Under the pieces are notes generated by a model. That model searched no databases and had not been told where the DNA came from. It saw nothing but the letters and a program-made list of their open reading frames with translations. This document shows, piece after piece, positions 14,884 to 22,513 of a DNA stretch of 39,345 bases. The position numbers and the translations under genes are program-made. The DNA comes from CAYYMZ01 sp964473025 (lineage in GTDB: Bacteria > Patescibacteriota > UBA1384 > DTJR01): positions 1-39,345 of the forward strand of contig CAYYMZ010000006.1 in the NCBI GenBank assembly GCA_964473025.1, written 5' to 3'. The stretch's first letter is position 1; each line of letters opens with the position of its first letter.

Positions 14884-15255
14884 ATGGGACTTAAAGAGTT
14901 CCTGAAGGGGACAATCGAGGGGACGGGGGAGGTCACCGAGGCGTTGATGAAAGCCACCACTAGTGTGGTCAAAGAAGGCACGCATGACATTTCCGATATT
15001 TTCGGGGCAGTTATTGAGCTGGGCAAGGAAGGCGCGCTTGATGTAGCGGCTGGTGTCAAAGGCGTTTTTATTGGTTCGGTTAATGCCTTAAAAGATTCTG
15101 GTAAAACCACCGAGGATGCGGTCTCTGAAGTTTCGACTCATGCCGAACGGGCGATTGGTGATATCGGCGTCGAGGGAGAAGATGCGGTTGGGAGAGCGGC
15201 GAAGAAAGGCATTGAAGAAGCAAAGGGAATAGTCAAAGCACCTTTCGAGAAATAG
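14884..15255 (+). CDS. Hypothetical amphipathic helical protein (123 aa)
   Basis: ATG at 14884 has the strong Shine-Dalgarno AAAAGGAGG. The product lacks cysteine and aromatic clusters and reads as consecutive amphipathic helices rich in Gly, Ala, Val, Glu and Lys (MGLKEFLKGTIEGTGEVTEA, VAAGVKGVFIGSVNALKDSG, AAKKGIEEAKGIVKAPFEK). No signal peptide or membrane segment is evident. The pattern resembles LEA-like or apolipoprotein-like helical proteins, but this is only a composition argument. It stands alone after its own promoter; the function is unknown. Confidence 0.75.
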   Translation: MGLKEFLKGTIEGTGEVTEALMKATTSVVKEGTHDISDIFGAVIELGKEGALDVAAGVKGVFIGSVNALKDSGKTTEDAVSEVSTHAERAIGDIGVEGEDAVGRAAKKGIEEAKGIVKAPFEK

Positions 15256-15407
15256 CACAGACAAAGTCTCGACCGACAATCGTTTAATTTTTACTTTTTT
15301 CCTGAGGATTTTCTCAAAAGGATTGGCTCGAACCGCGTTTTGCTTTCGCAAAAGGTGGCGATTGAACCCAAAAAATCTTGGCAAATACTATACAATCTGC
15401 CTGCCAA

Positions 15408-15423
15408 CCCCGCCGTGGCGGGG
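15408..15423. repeat. REP-like GC palindrome
   Basis: CCCCGCC-GT-GGCGGGG, next to CTGCCTGCC. Related GC-rich strings (GCGGGGC plus GGCAGG) occur near 9718 and 24383, so this may be a dispersed palindrome family. Confidence 0.4.
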
Positions 15424-15447
15424 GAGGAAAACTCGCACCATACAGTT

Positions 15448-15463
15448 TGGCTCCGGGGGCCGG
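15448..15463 (-). repeat. Copy of the 3' end of tRNA-Asn (direct repeat)
   Basis: Sixteen bases, TGGCTCCGGGGGCCGG, are identical to 15829-15844, the CCA-bearing 3' end of tRNA-Asn. The two copies are 381 bases apart and bracket the minus-strand GIY-YIG gene. Confidence 0.8.
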
Positions 15464-15472
15464 TATCCTTCG

Positions 15473-15808
15473 CTATCTAGCTTCGGAATACTTTTTCGAC
15501 CTCCTCGCAGAGATATCTTCCGATAAAGCTACGTATACTAAGCGTTTATATGCAAATGCTTTTCCAGCTCCAGATTTGAGATATCTCTCGAAATCGCAAG
15601 CTTCTTGTTTCGTTTGAAATCCTGCAAACCAAACAAGCCTCCATGGCAAATGCGGTTTGGTCGCTGGAACTTTACCAGCATTATGAAGTTCTATTCTCCT
15701 CTTGATGTCTTCAGTCGATCCATAATAGAAGATATGCGATTTCGAACTAATGAGTATATAACAAAAATGGCTCGCCATCAGATATATTTTATCATTTTGG
15801 CTCGCCAT
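15473..15808 (-). CDS. GIY-YIG domain nuclease (up to 111 aa), directly downstream of tRNA-Asn
   Basis: Motifs are HFCYILISSKSHIFYYGSTEDIKRRIELHN (GIY-YIG with the YYG variant and the Arg), then WRLVWFAGFQTKQEACDFERYLKSGAGKAFAYKR with the active-site Glu. The family fold begins at HFCYIL, so the ATG at 15775 (100 aa) is the more likely start; the ATG at 15808 adds an extension whose 11-base start context is repeated at the second ATG. Neither has a Shine-Dalgarno. The gene follows tRNA-Asn on the same strand by about 20 bases and is bracketed by copies of the tRNA 3' end. Confidence 0.88.
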   Translation of the reverse strand: MASQNDKIYLMASHFCYILISSKSHIFYYGSTEDIKRRIELHNAGKVPATKPHLPWRLVWFAGFQTKQEACDFERYLKSGAGKAFAYKRLVYVALSEDISARRSKKYSEAR

Positions 15809-15828
15809 TCTGTAGCTTTAGCGAAAGA

Positions 15829-15903
15829 TGGCTCCGGGGGCCGGATTCGAACCGGCAACCTTGAAGTTAACAGCTTCCTGCTCTGCCATTGAGCTACCCC
15901 GGA
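15829..15903 (-). tRNA. tRNA-Asn (anticodon GUU), CCA encoded
   Basis: Read on the minus strand, the acceptor stem is TCCGGGG/CCCCGGA with discriminator G and CCA. The D-arm is GCTC/GAGC, the anticodon loop CTGTTAA gives GTT, and the T-arm contains GGTTCGAATCC. The 3' end is duplicated at 15448-15463. Confidence 0.93.
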
Positions 15904-16036
15904 ATATTTTCACAAACTAAAGCAAATAATACCTAAAATCAGAGATTTTTCAAGATAAGAATCGTAAATTGTCGCCGAAGGTTAAATTGAATTTACAAGC
16001 TATTTACGGTATTTTTAATAAGAAAGGATTCAAGCT

Positions 16037-18289
16037 ATGACTCCGGACACATATCAGGAGCCGATTAAGGAATACATTATTAAGCTGCCTCAGCACACAA
16101 ATTTTGAAATAAAAAATTTCAACGAATTTTTTAGAACCTTGTCTAGAATTCTAAAAAACGTACCATTCTCTTTTACCTTAAGTATGGTCAATAAAAGGAT
16201 ATTTTACGGTTTTCAACTGCCCGAGCGATATTATTCGGTGATGGAAAACCAGCTTTACTCCGTTTTCCCGAAAATCGAAATCGAAGAAGTGAGCCGTAAG
16301 TGGGATCAGGGCAATATTGACAAAGCGGCCAAGGCCGCACTTTGGCTCAAGCTTGGCGATCATTATCCCTTTTTGCACTACGAGCAGCTGGAAGGTTCGT
16401 TTTTGGCTGACTTTTTTAACCAGTTCAACCGTCTGACCGCTCAAGATACTTTTTATTTTCAAATTAAAATAAAACCGCTCGATCCAGACAGGACTCTTTT
16501 TACGTTTAAGCGATCGGTTGATTTGACACTAAAAAACGCCAAAGACAGGTTTAATGTTGTCCAAAATCTTTTGAATAAAAAATATTCCGGAGATGTGAGA
16601 CGGCGGGGGATTGAACACGCGCAAACCAAAAACAAGCAGCCGCTTTTTACGACCGAAATCAACCTTGTTTTATTTTCCGATAATTACGATTTGGCAAGGT
16701 CAAAACTTGAACCAATTGCACAGGTTTTTTCAAAACTTGAAAGCGAGTTTAACGAATTTTCATATAGAGTCCGCCCGATGAATGAAATGGATATGGACGA
16801 TTTGACCTCGCTTACTTTTTCAAAAAGCTCGATGTATTTAACTGCCGAAGAACTTTCCACCTTCTTTCACTTTCCGGTTGATAGTGATGCTGTACCAAAT
16901 CTATATAAAATTTTGGCGCCGAAAGCGGAACCACCGCTGGGGTTGCCAACGGCCGATAATACGCCGGCGGAGGAGATTTGTTTATTTGGCAAAACCAACT
17001 ATCGCAACATCCGCGAGGAATTTGGCATTAAGCGGCACGATCGGGTCAGGCACATGTACTTTATTGGAAAATCTGGTGTTGGAAAATCCAAAATGCAGGA
17101 GTTGCTGATTAAGAATGATATTGAATCGGGCGCCGGTGTTTGCGTTATTGATCCACATGGCGACTTAATTGAAAACATTATTCCGTTTGTTCCCGAATCG
17201 CGTATAAAAGATGTAATCTATTTTAATCCGCCGGACGAGCAATACCCGATTGCTTTTAACCCGATCGAAAAGGTTGATGCCGCTTATCGCCAGCAGGTGG
17301 CAACTGGATTAATTGAAGTTTTCAAAAAAATCTTTGGCGCTAACTGGTCGCCGCGATTGGAGCATGTTTTGCGTATGACGATTCTGGCTTTGCTTGATGC
17401 GCCCAAAGCGTCGATCATGTCAATTCTACTTCTTTTAACCGACCGCGATTACCGCCAAGAAGTGATTAAAACGATTGACGATCAAGTGGTTAAAAATTTC
17501 TGGACAAACGAGTTTGCCTCGTGGAGTGAAAAATTTGATTCCGAAGCAATTATGCCTGTCTTAAATAAAATCGGTCAATTTGTTTCAAACACTATCATCC
17601 GCAACATTGTGGGGCAGGCGGAAAACAAAGTTGTTTTGCCTGACATTATGAACAATCGCAAAATCCTTTTGGTGAAATTGCCAAAGGGAATTTTGGGCGA
17701 AGAAAATACCTCGCTTTTAGGAGCGATGTTGATTACTAAAATTTATCAGGCGGCCTTGGCGCGCGCTGATACGCCGGAAAACGAGCGCATTCCTTTTTAT
17801 TTGTACGTTGACGAGTTTCAAAATTTTGCGACTGACACTTTTGCCAATATTCTCTCCGAATCGCGCAAATATAAACTGTCCCTGACTCTCGCACACCAAT
17901 ATGTGGCGCAGTTATCAGACGTGGTTCGAAAAACGGTTTTTGGAAATGTCGGCTCGATTGTTGCCTTCCGTCTTGGCCCCGAGGATGCCAATATGCTAGA
18001 GCAGGAATTTGAGCCGCGCTTTAAAGCAACAGATATCACCAACCTTGGTGTGCGCGAAATTTATCTGAAATTATCAATTGACGACGAAACAAAAGAAGCG
18101 TTTTCAGCTAGAACTCTTGATGTCCCGCCCGCCACAACAAACTTTAAAGAACAGATAGTTGCTTACACCCGTGAAAATTTCTGCCGATCGCGCGACGTTG
18201 CTGAAAACGAACTGCAAAAAGAAAAATCTAAAGAAATGGAAGTTCTCGAAAAACTCAAGGACGAAAACTTCTCGGCTCCGATTCTCTAG
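16037..18289 (+). CDS. VirD4/TraG-like ATPase (type IV secretion or conjugation family)
   Basis: The N-terminal 290 residues are a CPR-type domain without clear membrane helices (YIIKLPQHTNFEIKNFNEFF). The motor follows: Walker A FIGKSGVGKSKMQ near residue 342, VIDPHGDLIENIIPFVPESR, then Walker B and TraM-recognition motif YLYVDEFQNFATDTFANILSESRKY near 590, and TLAHQYVAQL. These hexameric ATPases move DNA or protein through type IV secretion-like or pilus machines. Members of this form are common in CPR as lone genes and may serve DNA uptake or pili; no other secretion gene is adjacent. The ribosome binding site is AAAGGA. Confidence 0.88.
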   Translation: MTPDTYQEPIKEYIIKLPQHTNFEIKNFNEFFRTLSRILKNVPFSFTLSMVNKRIFYGFQLPERYYSVMENQLYSVFPKIEIEEVSRKWDQGNIDKAAKAALWLKLGDHYPFLHYEQLEGSFLADFFNQFNRLTAQDTFYFQIKIKPLDPDRTLFTFKRSVDLTLKNAKDRFNVVQNLLNKKYSGDVRRRGIEHAQTKNKQPLFTTEINLVLFSDNYDLARSKLEPIAQVFSKLESEFNEFSYRVRPMNEMDMDDLTSLTFSKSSMYLTAEELSTFFHFPVDSDAVPNLYKILAPKAEPPLGLPTADNTPAEEICLFGKTNYRNIREEFGIKRHDRVRHMYFIGKSGVGKSKMQELLIKNDIESGAGVCVIDPHGDLIENIIPFVPESRIKDVIYFNPPDEQYPIAFNPIEKVDAAYRQQVATGLIEVFKKIFGANWSPRLEHVLRMTILALLDAPKASIMSILLLLTDRDYRQEVIKTIDDQVVKNFWTNEFASWSEKFDSEAIMPVLNKIGQFVSNTIIRNIVGQAENKVVLPDIMNNRKILLVKLPKGILGEENTSLLGAMLITKIYQAALARADTPENERIPFYLYVDEFQNFATDTFANILSESRKYKLSLTLAHQYVAQLSDVVRKTVFGNVGSIVAFRLGPEDANMLEQEFEPRFKATDITNLGVREIYLKLSIDDETKEAFSARTLDVPPATTNFKEQIVAYTRENFCRSRDVAENELQKEKSKEMEVLEKLKDENFSAPIL

Positions 18290-18346
18290 TTTGTAAGTCG
18301 CCGACCCCTTTATTTCTTCATAGATTTGTGGGAAACTTAGGTCGAA

Positions 18347-18523
18347 ATGGAGAAGAAAACGGCCGAAAATTTAAAAGTCGAAAAATTTTTTCTGGAAGCG
18401 GTCAGAAACAAAACTGCCAAAGAAAAAATTAAAATTGTAGGTAGTTTTTATATGTGTGCCAAAAAACTTAATCCGCAGTTTTTTGTATGTCAAAAACAAT
18501 TGAAAATCCGGAAGAGCTATTAA
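18347..18523 (+). CDS. Small ORF (58 aa) overlapping the nucleotidyltransferase start
   Basis: ATG at 18347 opens a frame of 58 codons: a Lys/Glu-rich helical start (MEKKTAENLKVEKFFLEAV), then KEKIKIVGSFYMCAKKLNPQFF. It ends 37 bases inside the following gene in another frame, which would allow translational coupling. Small helical proteins paired with nucleotidyltransferases are often antitoxins or partners, but I see no recognisable family here. The ribosome binding site is weak (TTAGG). Confidence 0.4.
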   Translation: MEKKTAENLKVEKFFLEAVRNKTAKEKIKIVGSFYMCAKKLNPQFFVCQKQLKIRKSY

Positions 18524-19041
18524 TTTTAATTTCTAAAATTTTAGACGAGCTAAACATTGATTTTTATGTAAGTGGAGGATTTGCCGTAAGCGTTTGGGGT
18601 CGGCCGCGATTTACTGCTGATATTGATTTGATCATCAATTTGGAAGAAAAAAATATCGATCAGCTTGCCAAGAAGTTAAAAGAAGAACTACCCGAAGCGT
18701 ATATTGACAAGTTGCAGATGGAGAAAGCCCTCGCAAATTTAGGAGAATTCAACGTTATCGAGCCATCGATCGGCATGAAAATTGACTTTTGGGTTTTAAA
18801 AAATGATGAATACGGCAAACTGTCACTTCGGAGGTCTGTCAAACAAGATATCGGCCGTAAAGTCCGCTTTGTCTCTCCGGAAGATTTGGTAATTTCCAAA
18901 CTGATTTGGTACAAAAAGGATAGTTCCTCCCGCCACCTTGAAGACATTCGTTCGGTTCTTGATATTTCAACGGTGGATAGGAAATATGTTAAAGAATGGG
19001 TCAAAAAGTTTAATCTTGAGAAGGGATATAAGGAAATCTGA
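18487..19041 (+). CDS. Nucleotidyltransferase-fold protein (AbiEii/MNT-like)
   Basis: The 184-residue protein has the polymerase-beta nucleotidyltransferase signature: SGGFAVSVWGRPRFTADIDL with G30-G31 and the metal-binding pair D45/D47, and a third acidic residue in MKIDFWVLK. The C-terminal helix FVSPEDLVISKLIWYKK is typical of AbiEii- and DUF6036-type proteins, several of which are toxins that nucleotidylate tRNA or proteins. Its TGA stop overlaps the ATG of the first Cys-rich gene (TGATG at 19039-19043), so they are translationally coupled. Whether it is a toxin or a modifier of the Cys-rich proteins is unknown. Confidence 0.82.
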   Translation: MSKTIENPEELLILISKILDELNIDFYVSGGFAVSVWGRPRFTADIDLIINLEEKNIDQLAKKLKEELPEAYIDKLQMEKALANLGEFNVIEPSIGMKIDFWVLKNDEYGKLSLRRSVKQDIGRKVRFVSPEDLVISKLIWYKKDSSSRHLEDIRSVLDISTVDRKYVKEWVKKFNLEKGYKEI

Positions 19042-20765
19042 TGTCAGAGCAAAAAACTTGTAAACAATGTCAAAAAGAATTTGAGGTCTCAGATGAGGAT
19101 CTAGAATTTTATAAGAAAATTTCCCCGACTTTTGACGGAAAGTTATTTGAGTAGTCATCACCGACTCTTTGTCCTGATTGTCGCGCTATGCGAAGGCAGA
19201 TTTGGCGTAATGAGAGGCATTTATATAAAAGAAAGTCCGATAAATCCGGCCAAGACATAATTTCAATATACGCTCCCGAAAAGACAGATTATAAAATTTA
19301 CTCAACTAGTGAATGGTGGGCAGATGACTGGGACGCAACCCAATACGGCCTTGACTGGGATTCAAACAAAAGTTTTTTTGAACAATTTGAAGTGTTGTTA
19401 AAAAGTGTTCCCCGTCTCACTCTTTATAGTGCAAAGACCGAGGGTTGCGAGTTCTCGAATTATATTGCCGAATGCAAAAACTGCTACATGACAACAGTTA
19501 CGTTTTATAAGACAGAGAACACTCATTACTCGTATTTTGCCTACCAATCAAAAGACAACGTTGATATTAGTTTTTGTAACCACGCAGAAGTGTCATATGA
19601 ACTGACAGACGGCAATAATTGTTATAATTGCCGTTATTCCAACCGCTTGCAGGATTGTCGGAACTGCTTCTTCGGCCAGGATTTAATCGGATGCAGCGAC
19701 TGTATCCTCTGTAATAATTTAAACCGGAAACAATACTGTATTGAAAATCAACAACTATCCAAGGAAGAATACGAACAGAAATTAAAAGAAATGGATTTTG
19801 GTTCTAAAAAATTTGTTGATGAATATTTGGCAAAGTATAAAACGATGCGCGATAATAGCATTGTCAAATATGTCAACACGGTTAAATGTGAAAATTGTCA
19901 GGGTGACAACCTTAGGGAATGCAAAAATGTAAAAAAATGTTTTTCATCTCTGCGGATGGAAAATTCTAGATTTTGCTTAGATCAGGAAGAAGGCAGGAAT
20001 ACATATGATTCCGAGGGCGGAACTTACGAATGGGCACTAGAGGTAAACCACACCGGGTTTGGATCGAACTTTATTGCCGACTCTAGTGTTTTTTATTCAA
20101 GTTTTATGTACTACTGTGAAAATAGCTACAACTGCCGCGATTGTTTCGGTTGTGTTGGGCTTCGCAATAAGCAATATTATATTTTTAATAAAGAGTACAC
20201 CAAAGAAGAATACGAAAAGAAGGTGGCACAAATTATTGAAAAGATGAAAATAGATGGTGAGTGGGGTGAATATTTTCCGTATTCCATGTCTCCATTTGGC
20301 TATAATGAAACGCTGGCAAACGACCACTTTCCCAAAACCAAAGAAGAGGCGACAGCATTTGGTGCAAAATGGCAAGAAGACGATCATACCCTTAAATATG
20401 ATGGACCTTTTTATGAGCCGGAAGGTAATATTTCTGCGTACCAAAACGATGAAGTAAAGGCAAAAGAACTGTTGTCTGGAATTATAAAATGTGAAGTATC
20501 TGGAAAACCGTTCAAGATAATGCCCCAAGAACTCGTGTTTTACTTGAAAAATGGAATCCCCATTCCGTGCAAGCACTACGATGTAAGATTCTACGAACGC
20601 TTCAATACCCGAAATCCGAAAAAATTCTATAATCGTCAATGCATGTGCGAGGAAACGGGTCACGGTCACGAAGGAAGATGCAAGAACGAGTTTGAGACCA
20701 CCTATGCCCCGGAGAGGCCAGAGAAAGTTTATTGCGAAGAGTGTTATCAAAAAAGCGTAATTTAG
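19041..20765 (+). pseudogene. Cys-rich 12-residue-repeat protein, paralog 1, with in-frame amber codon
   Basis: The true start is ATG 19041 (coupled to the preceding stop), giving TCKQCQKEFEVSDEDLEFYKK, then a TAG at 19152-19154, codon 38. The same frame continues with SPTLCPDC and RQIWRNERHLYKRKS to 20765 with no other stop. Paralogs have Tyr at the amber position, so one base change explains it. The rest is intact: the CxxC ladder (YNCRYSNRLQD, RNCFFGQDLIG, SDCILCNNLNR), a middle helical segment, and the C-terminal zinc ribbon QCMCEETGHGHEGRC with VYCEECYQKSV. Translation could restart at ATG 19188, which lacks a ribosome binding site and the first zinc knuckle. A decaying gene is likeliest. 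Confidence 0.75.
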
Positions 20766-20777
20766 AGAGGTGAATAA

Positions 20778-22508
20778 ATGGCGGAACTGAAAACATGCAA
20801 ACAGTGTGGCGAGCAATTTACGGTTGCAGATGACGACTTAGCTTTCTTGGAAAAAATTTCTCCGGAGGTTGGTGGACAAAAATATTTAATTTCTGCCCCG
20901 ACATTTTGTCCGGTCTGCCGCGAAATTAAAAGAATGCTTCTTAGGAATGAACGGGTGATTTATAAAAGAAAATCGGATTACTCGGGGGAGGAGCTGACAT
21001 CAATCTTTGCACCCGATAAAACTGATTATAAAATTTTTTCGCCAACAGAATGGTATTCTGATGCTTGGAATCCATTTGAATTTGGCCGTGATTTTGATCC
21101 CAGCCGATCTTTCTTTGAACAATTTAACGAATTAATTCACGATGTTCCGCGACCGGCAAATAATCTAATCAGCGTTGAAAACTGTGATTTTTGCAATCAA
21201 GTTTGGCATTCGAAAAATTGCTATTTATGCTTTAACGCAATTGACAGCGAAAATTGTATGTATTGTAGCGAAACCCATCATGCGAAAAACTGCTTAGATT
21301 GTTTTGACACTCAAAATTGTGAATTGTGCTATGGATGTTATAACTGCGCAAAGTGCTATAACTCCAGATATTTGGAATACTGCAAAGAATGTTCCGAAAG
21401 TTATTTTCTCTACGACTGCAGTTCGTGCAAGAATGTTATGATGTCAAATGCACAGCATAATAAACAATATGTTTTTAGAAACCAACAACTTACAAAAGAA
21501 GAATACGAATCGAAAATAAAAGAATATGATTTTGGAAAAAGGTCCGTAATAGAAGAGCTGAAGAAAGAATTTTCAGAACTTAAAAGTTTGGCAATCCATA
21601 AGTATGCGAATATTTTAAACAGTGAAAATTGTACGGGCGACGATCTGATTGACTGTAAAAATTGCGAGAACTGCTTCAACATGCTAAAAGGCGAGAACTG
21701 CAAAAACATCATAAGTACTGAAGACAAAGCACTGGAAAGCAGAGAAATTTGTTTTACCGCTCACCCCGAACTCTGTTATGAGGGCGCGATGATGGTTGGA
21801 TTCAAACATGCTTTTGGCATGATGGTAATCGAGGGAAGTGGAATTTATTACAGCCAATTTTGTGAAAACTGCAAAGATTGTTTTGGATGTGTTGGATTAA
21901 GACAAAAACAATATTGTGCTTTTAACAAACAGTACTCAAAAGAGCAATATGAAGAGCTGGTGCCTAAAATCATTGAGCATATGCAAAAAACGGGTGAGTG
22001 GGGAGAGTATTTCCCTGCCGAAATTTCGCCTTATGGTTATAATGAAACTGTTGCCCAACTTTATCATCCAAAATCTAAGGAAGAGGCAATCGCCATTGGG
22101 GCAAAATGGCAGGATAACGATTATTCATTAAAGTTTGACGGGGCTTTTTATGAGCCCGAAGATGATATTAAAAAATATGACGACGAAAACGAAGAGGGAG
22201 AAAGAAAGGCGCTACTTTCCGGTGTTCTAAAGTGCGAAGTCTCCGCCAAACCATTTAAAATCCTGCCAAACGAACTGGCTTTTTATATTGAGAATAACAT
22301 TCCTGTTCCGACAAAGCATTCGGAGGTCAGATATATGGAATTATTCAATATGCGCAATCCTCATGTTTTGCATCGCCGCCAATGCATGTGTGAAGAAACT
22401 GGTCATGGCCACGATGGGCGCTGTAAAGAGGAGTTTGAGACAACGTTTGAACCAAAGCGTCCCGTGAAAGTTTATTGCAATACCTGCTATTATAAATCTC
22501 TGAAGTAA
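20778..22508 (+). CDS. Cys-rich zinc-ribbon/12-residue-repeat protein, paralog 2
   Basis: The 576 residues include about 39 cysteines, almost all in CxxC pairs. Order: N-terminal zinc ribbon (TCKQC with TFCPVC, residues 6-47), a conserved RNERVIYKRKSDYSGEE / FGRDFDPSRSFFEQFNEL segment, a ladder of CxxC units every 12 residues (about 135-215), a Lys/Glu-rich helix starting NKQYVFRNQQLTKEEYE, a second ladder with FCENCKDCFGC, a GEWGEYFPAEISPYGYNET segment, and a C-terminal zinc ribbon (KCEVSAKPFKI, QCMCEETGHGHDGRC, VYCNTCYYKSL). No signal peptide or membrane helix, so it is probably cytoplasmic. I know the family as recurrent in CPR genomes with no assigned function. Confidence 0.85.
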   Translation: MAELKTCKQCGEQFTVADDDLAFLEKISPEVGGQKYLISAPTFCPVCREIKRMLLRNERVIYKRKSDYSGEELTSIFAPDKTDYKIFSPTEWYSDAWNPFEFGRDFDPSRSFFEQFNELIHDVPRPANNLISVENCDFCNQVWHSKNCYLCFNAIDSENCMYCSETHHAKNCLDCFDTQNCELCYGCYNCAKCYNSRYLEYCKECSESYFLYDCSSCKNVMMSNAQHNKQYVFRNQQLTKEEYESKIKEYDFGKRSVIEELKKEFSELKSLAIHKYANILNSENCTGDDLIDCKNCENCFNMLKGENCKNIISTEDKALESREICFTAHPELCYEGAMMVGFKHAFGMMVIEGSGIYYSQFCENCKDCFGCVGLRQKQYCAFNKQYSKEQYEELVPKIIEHMQKTGEWGEYFPAEISPYGYNETVAQLYHPKSKEEAIAIGAKWQDNDYSLKFDGAFYEPEDDIKKYDDENEEGERKALLSGVLKCEVSAKPFKILPNELAFYIENNIPVPTKHSEVRYMELFNMRNPHVLHRRQCMCEETGHGHDGRCKEEFETTFEPKRPVKVYCNTCYYKSLK

Positions 22509-22513
22509 ATAAA

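Noticed and set aside
15323..15617. Short plus-strand ORFs near the tRNA-Asn fragment
   Set aside because: They overlap the REP-like palindrome, the tRNA fragment and the opposite-strand GIY-YIG gene, with no sign of coding constraint.
19152..19154. Genetic code change (amber read as an amino acid)
   Set aside because: Several normal genes in the window, including the FtsK and RodZ-like genes, end in TAG, so TAG is a working stop codon. TGA also acts as a stop (nucleotidyltransferase).
20097..20816. 239-codon minus-strand ORF opposite the Cys-rich genes
   Set aside because: It is antisense to conserved coding sequence of two paralogs; its length is a side effect of their codon use. Similar shadows at 961-1494 and 5909-6226 were also left out.
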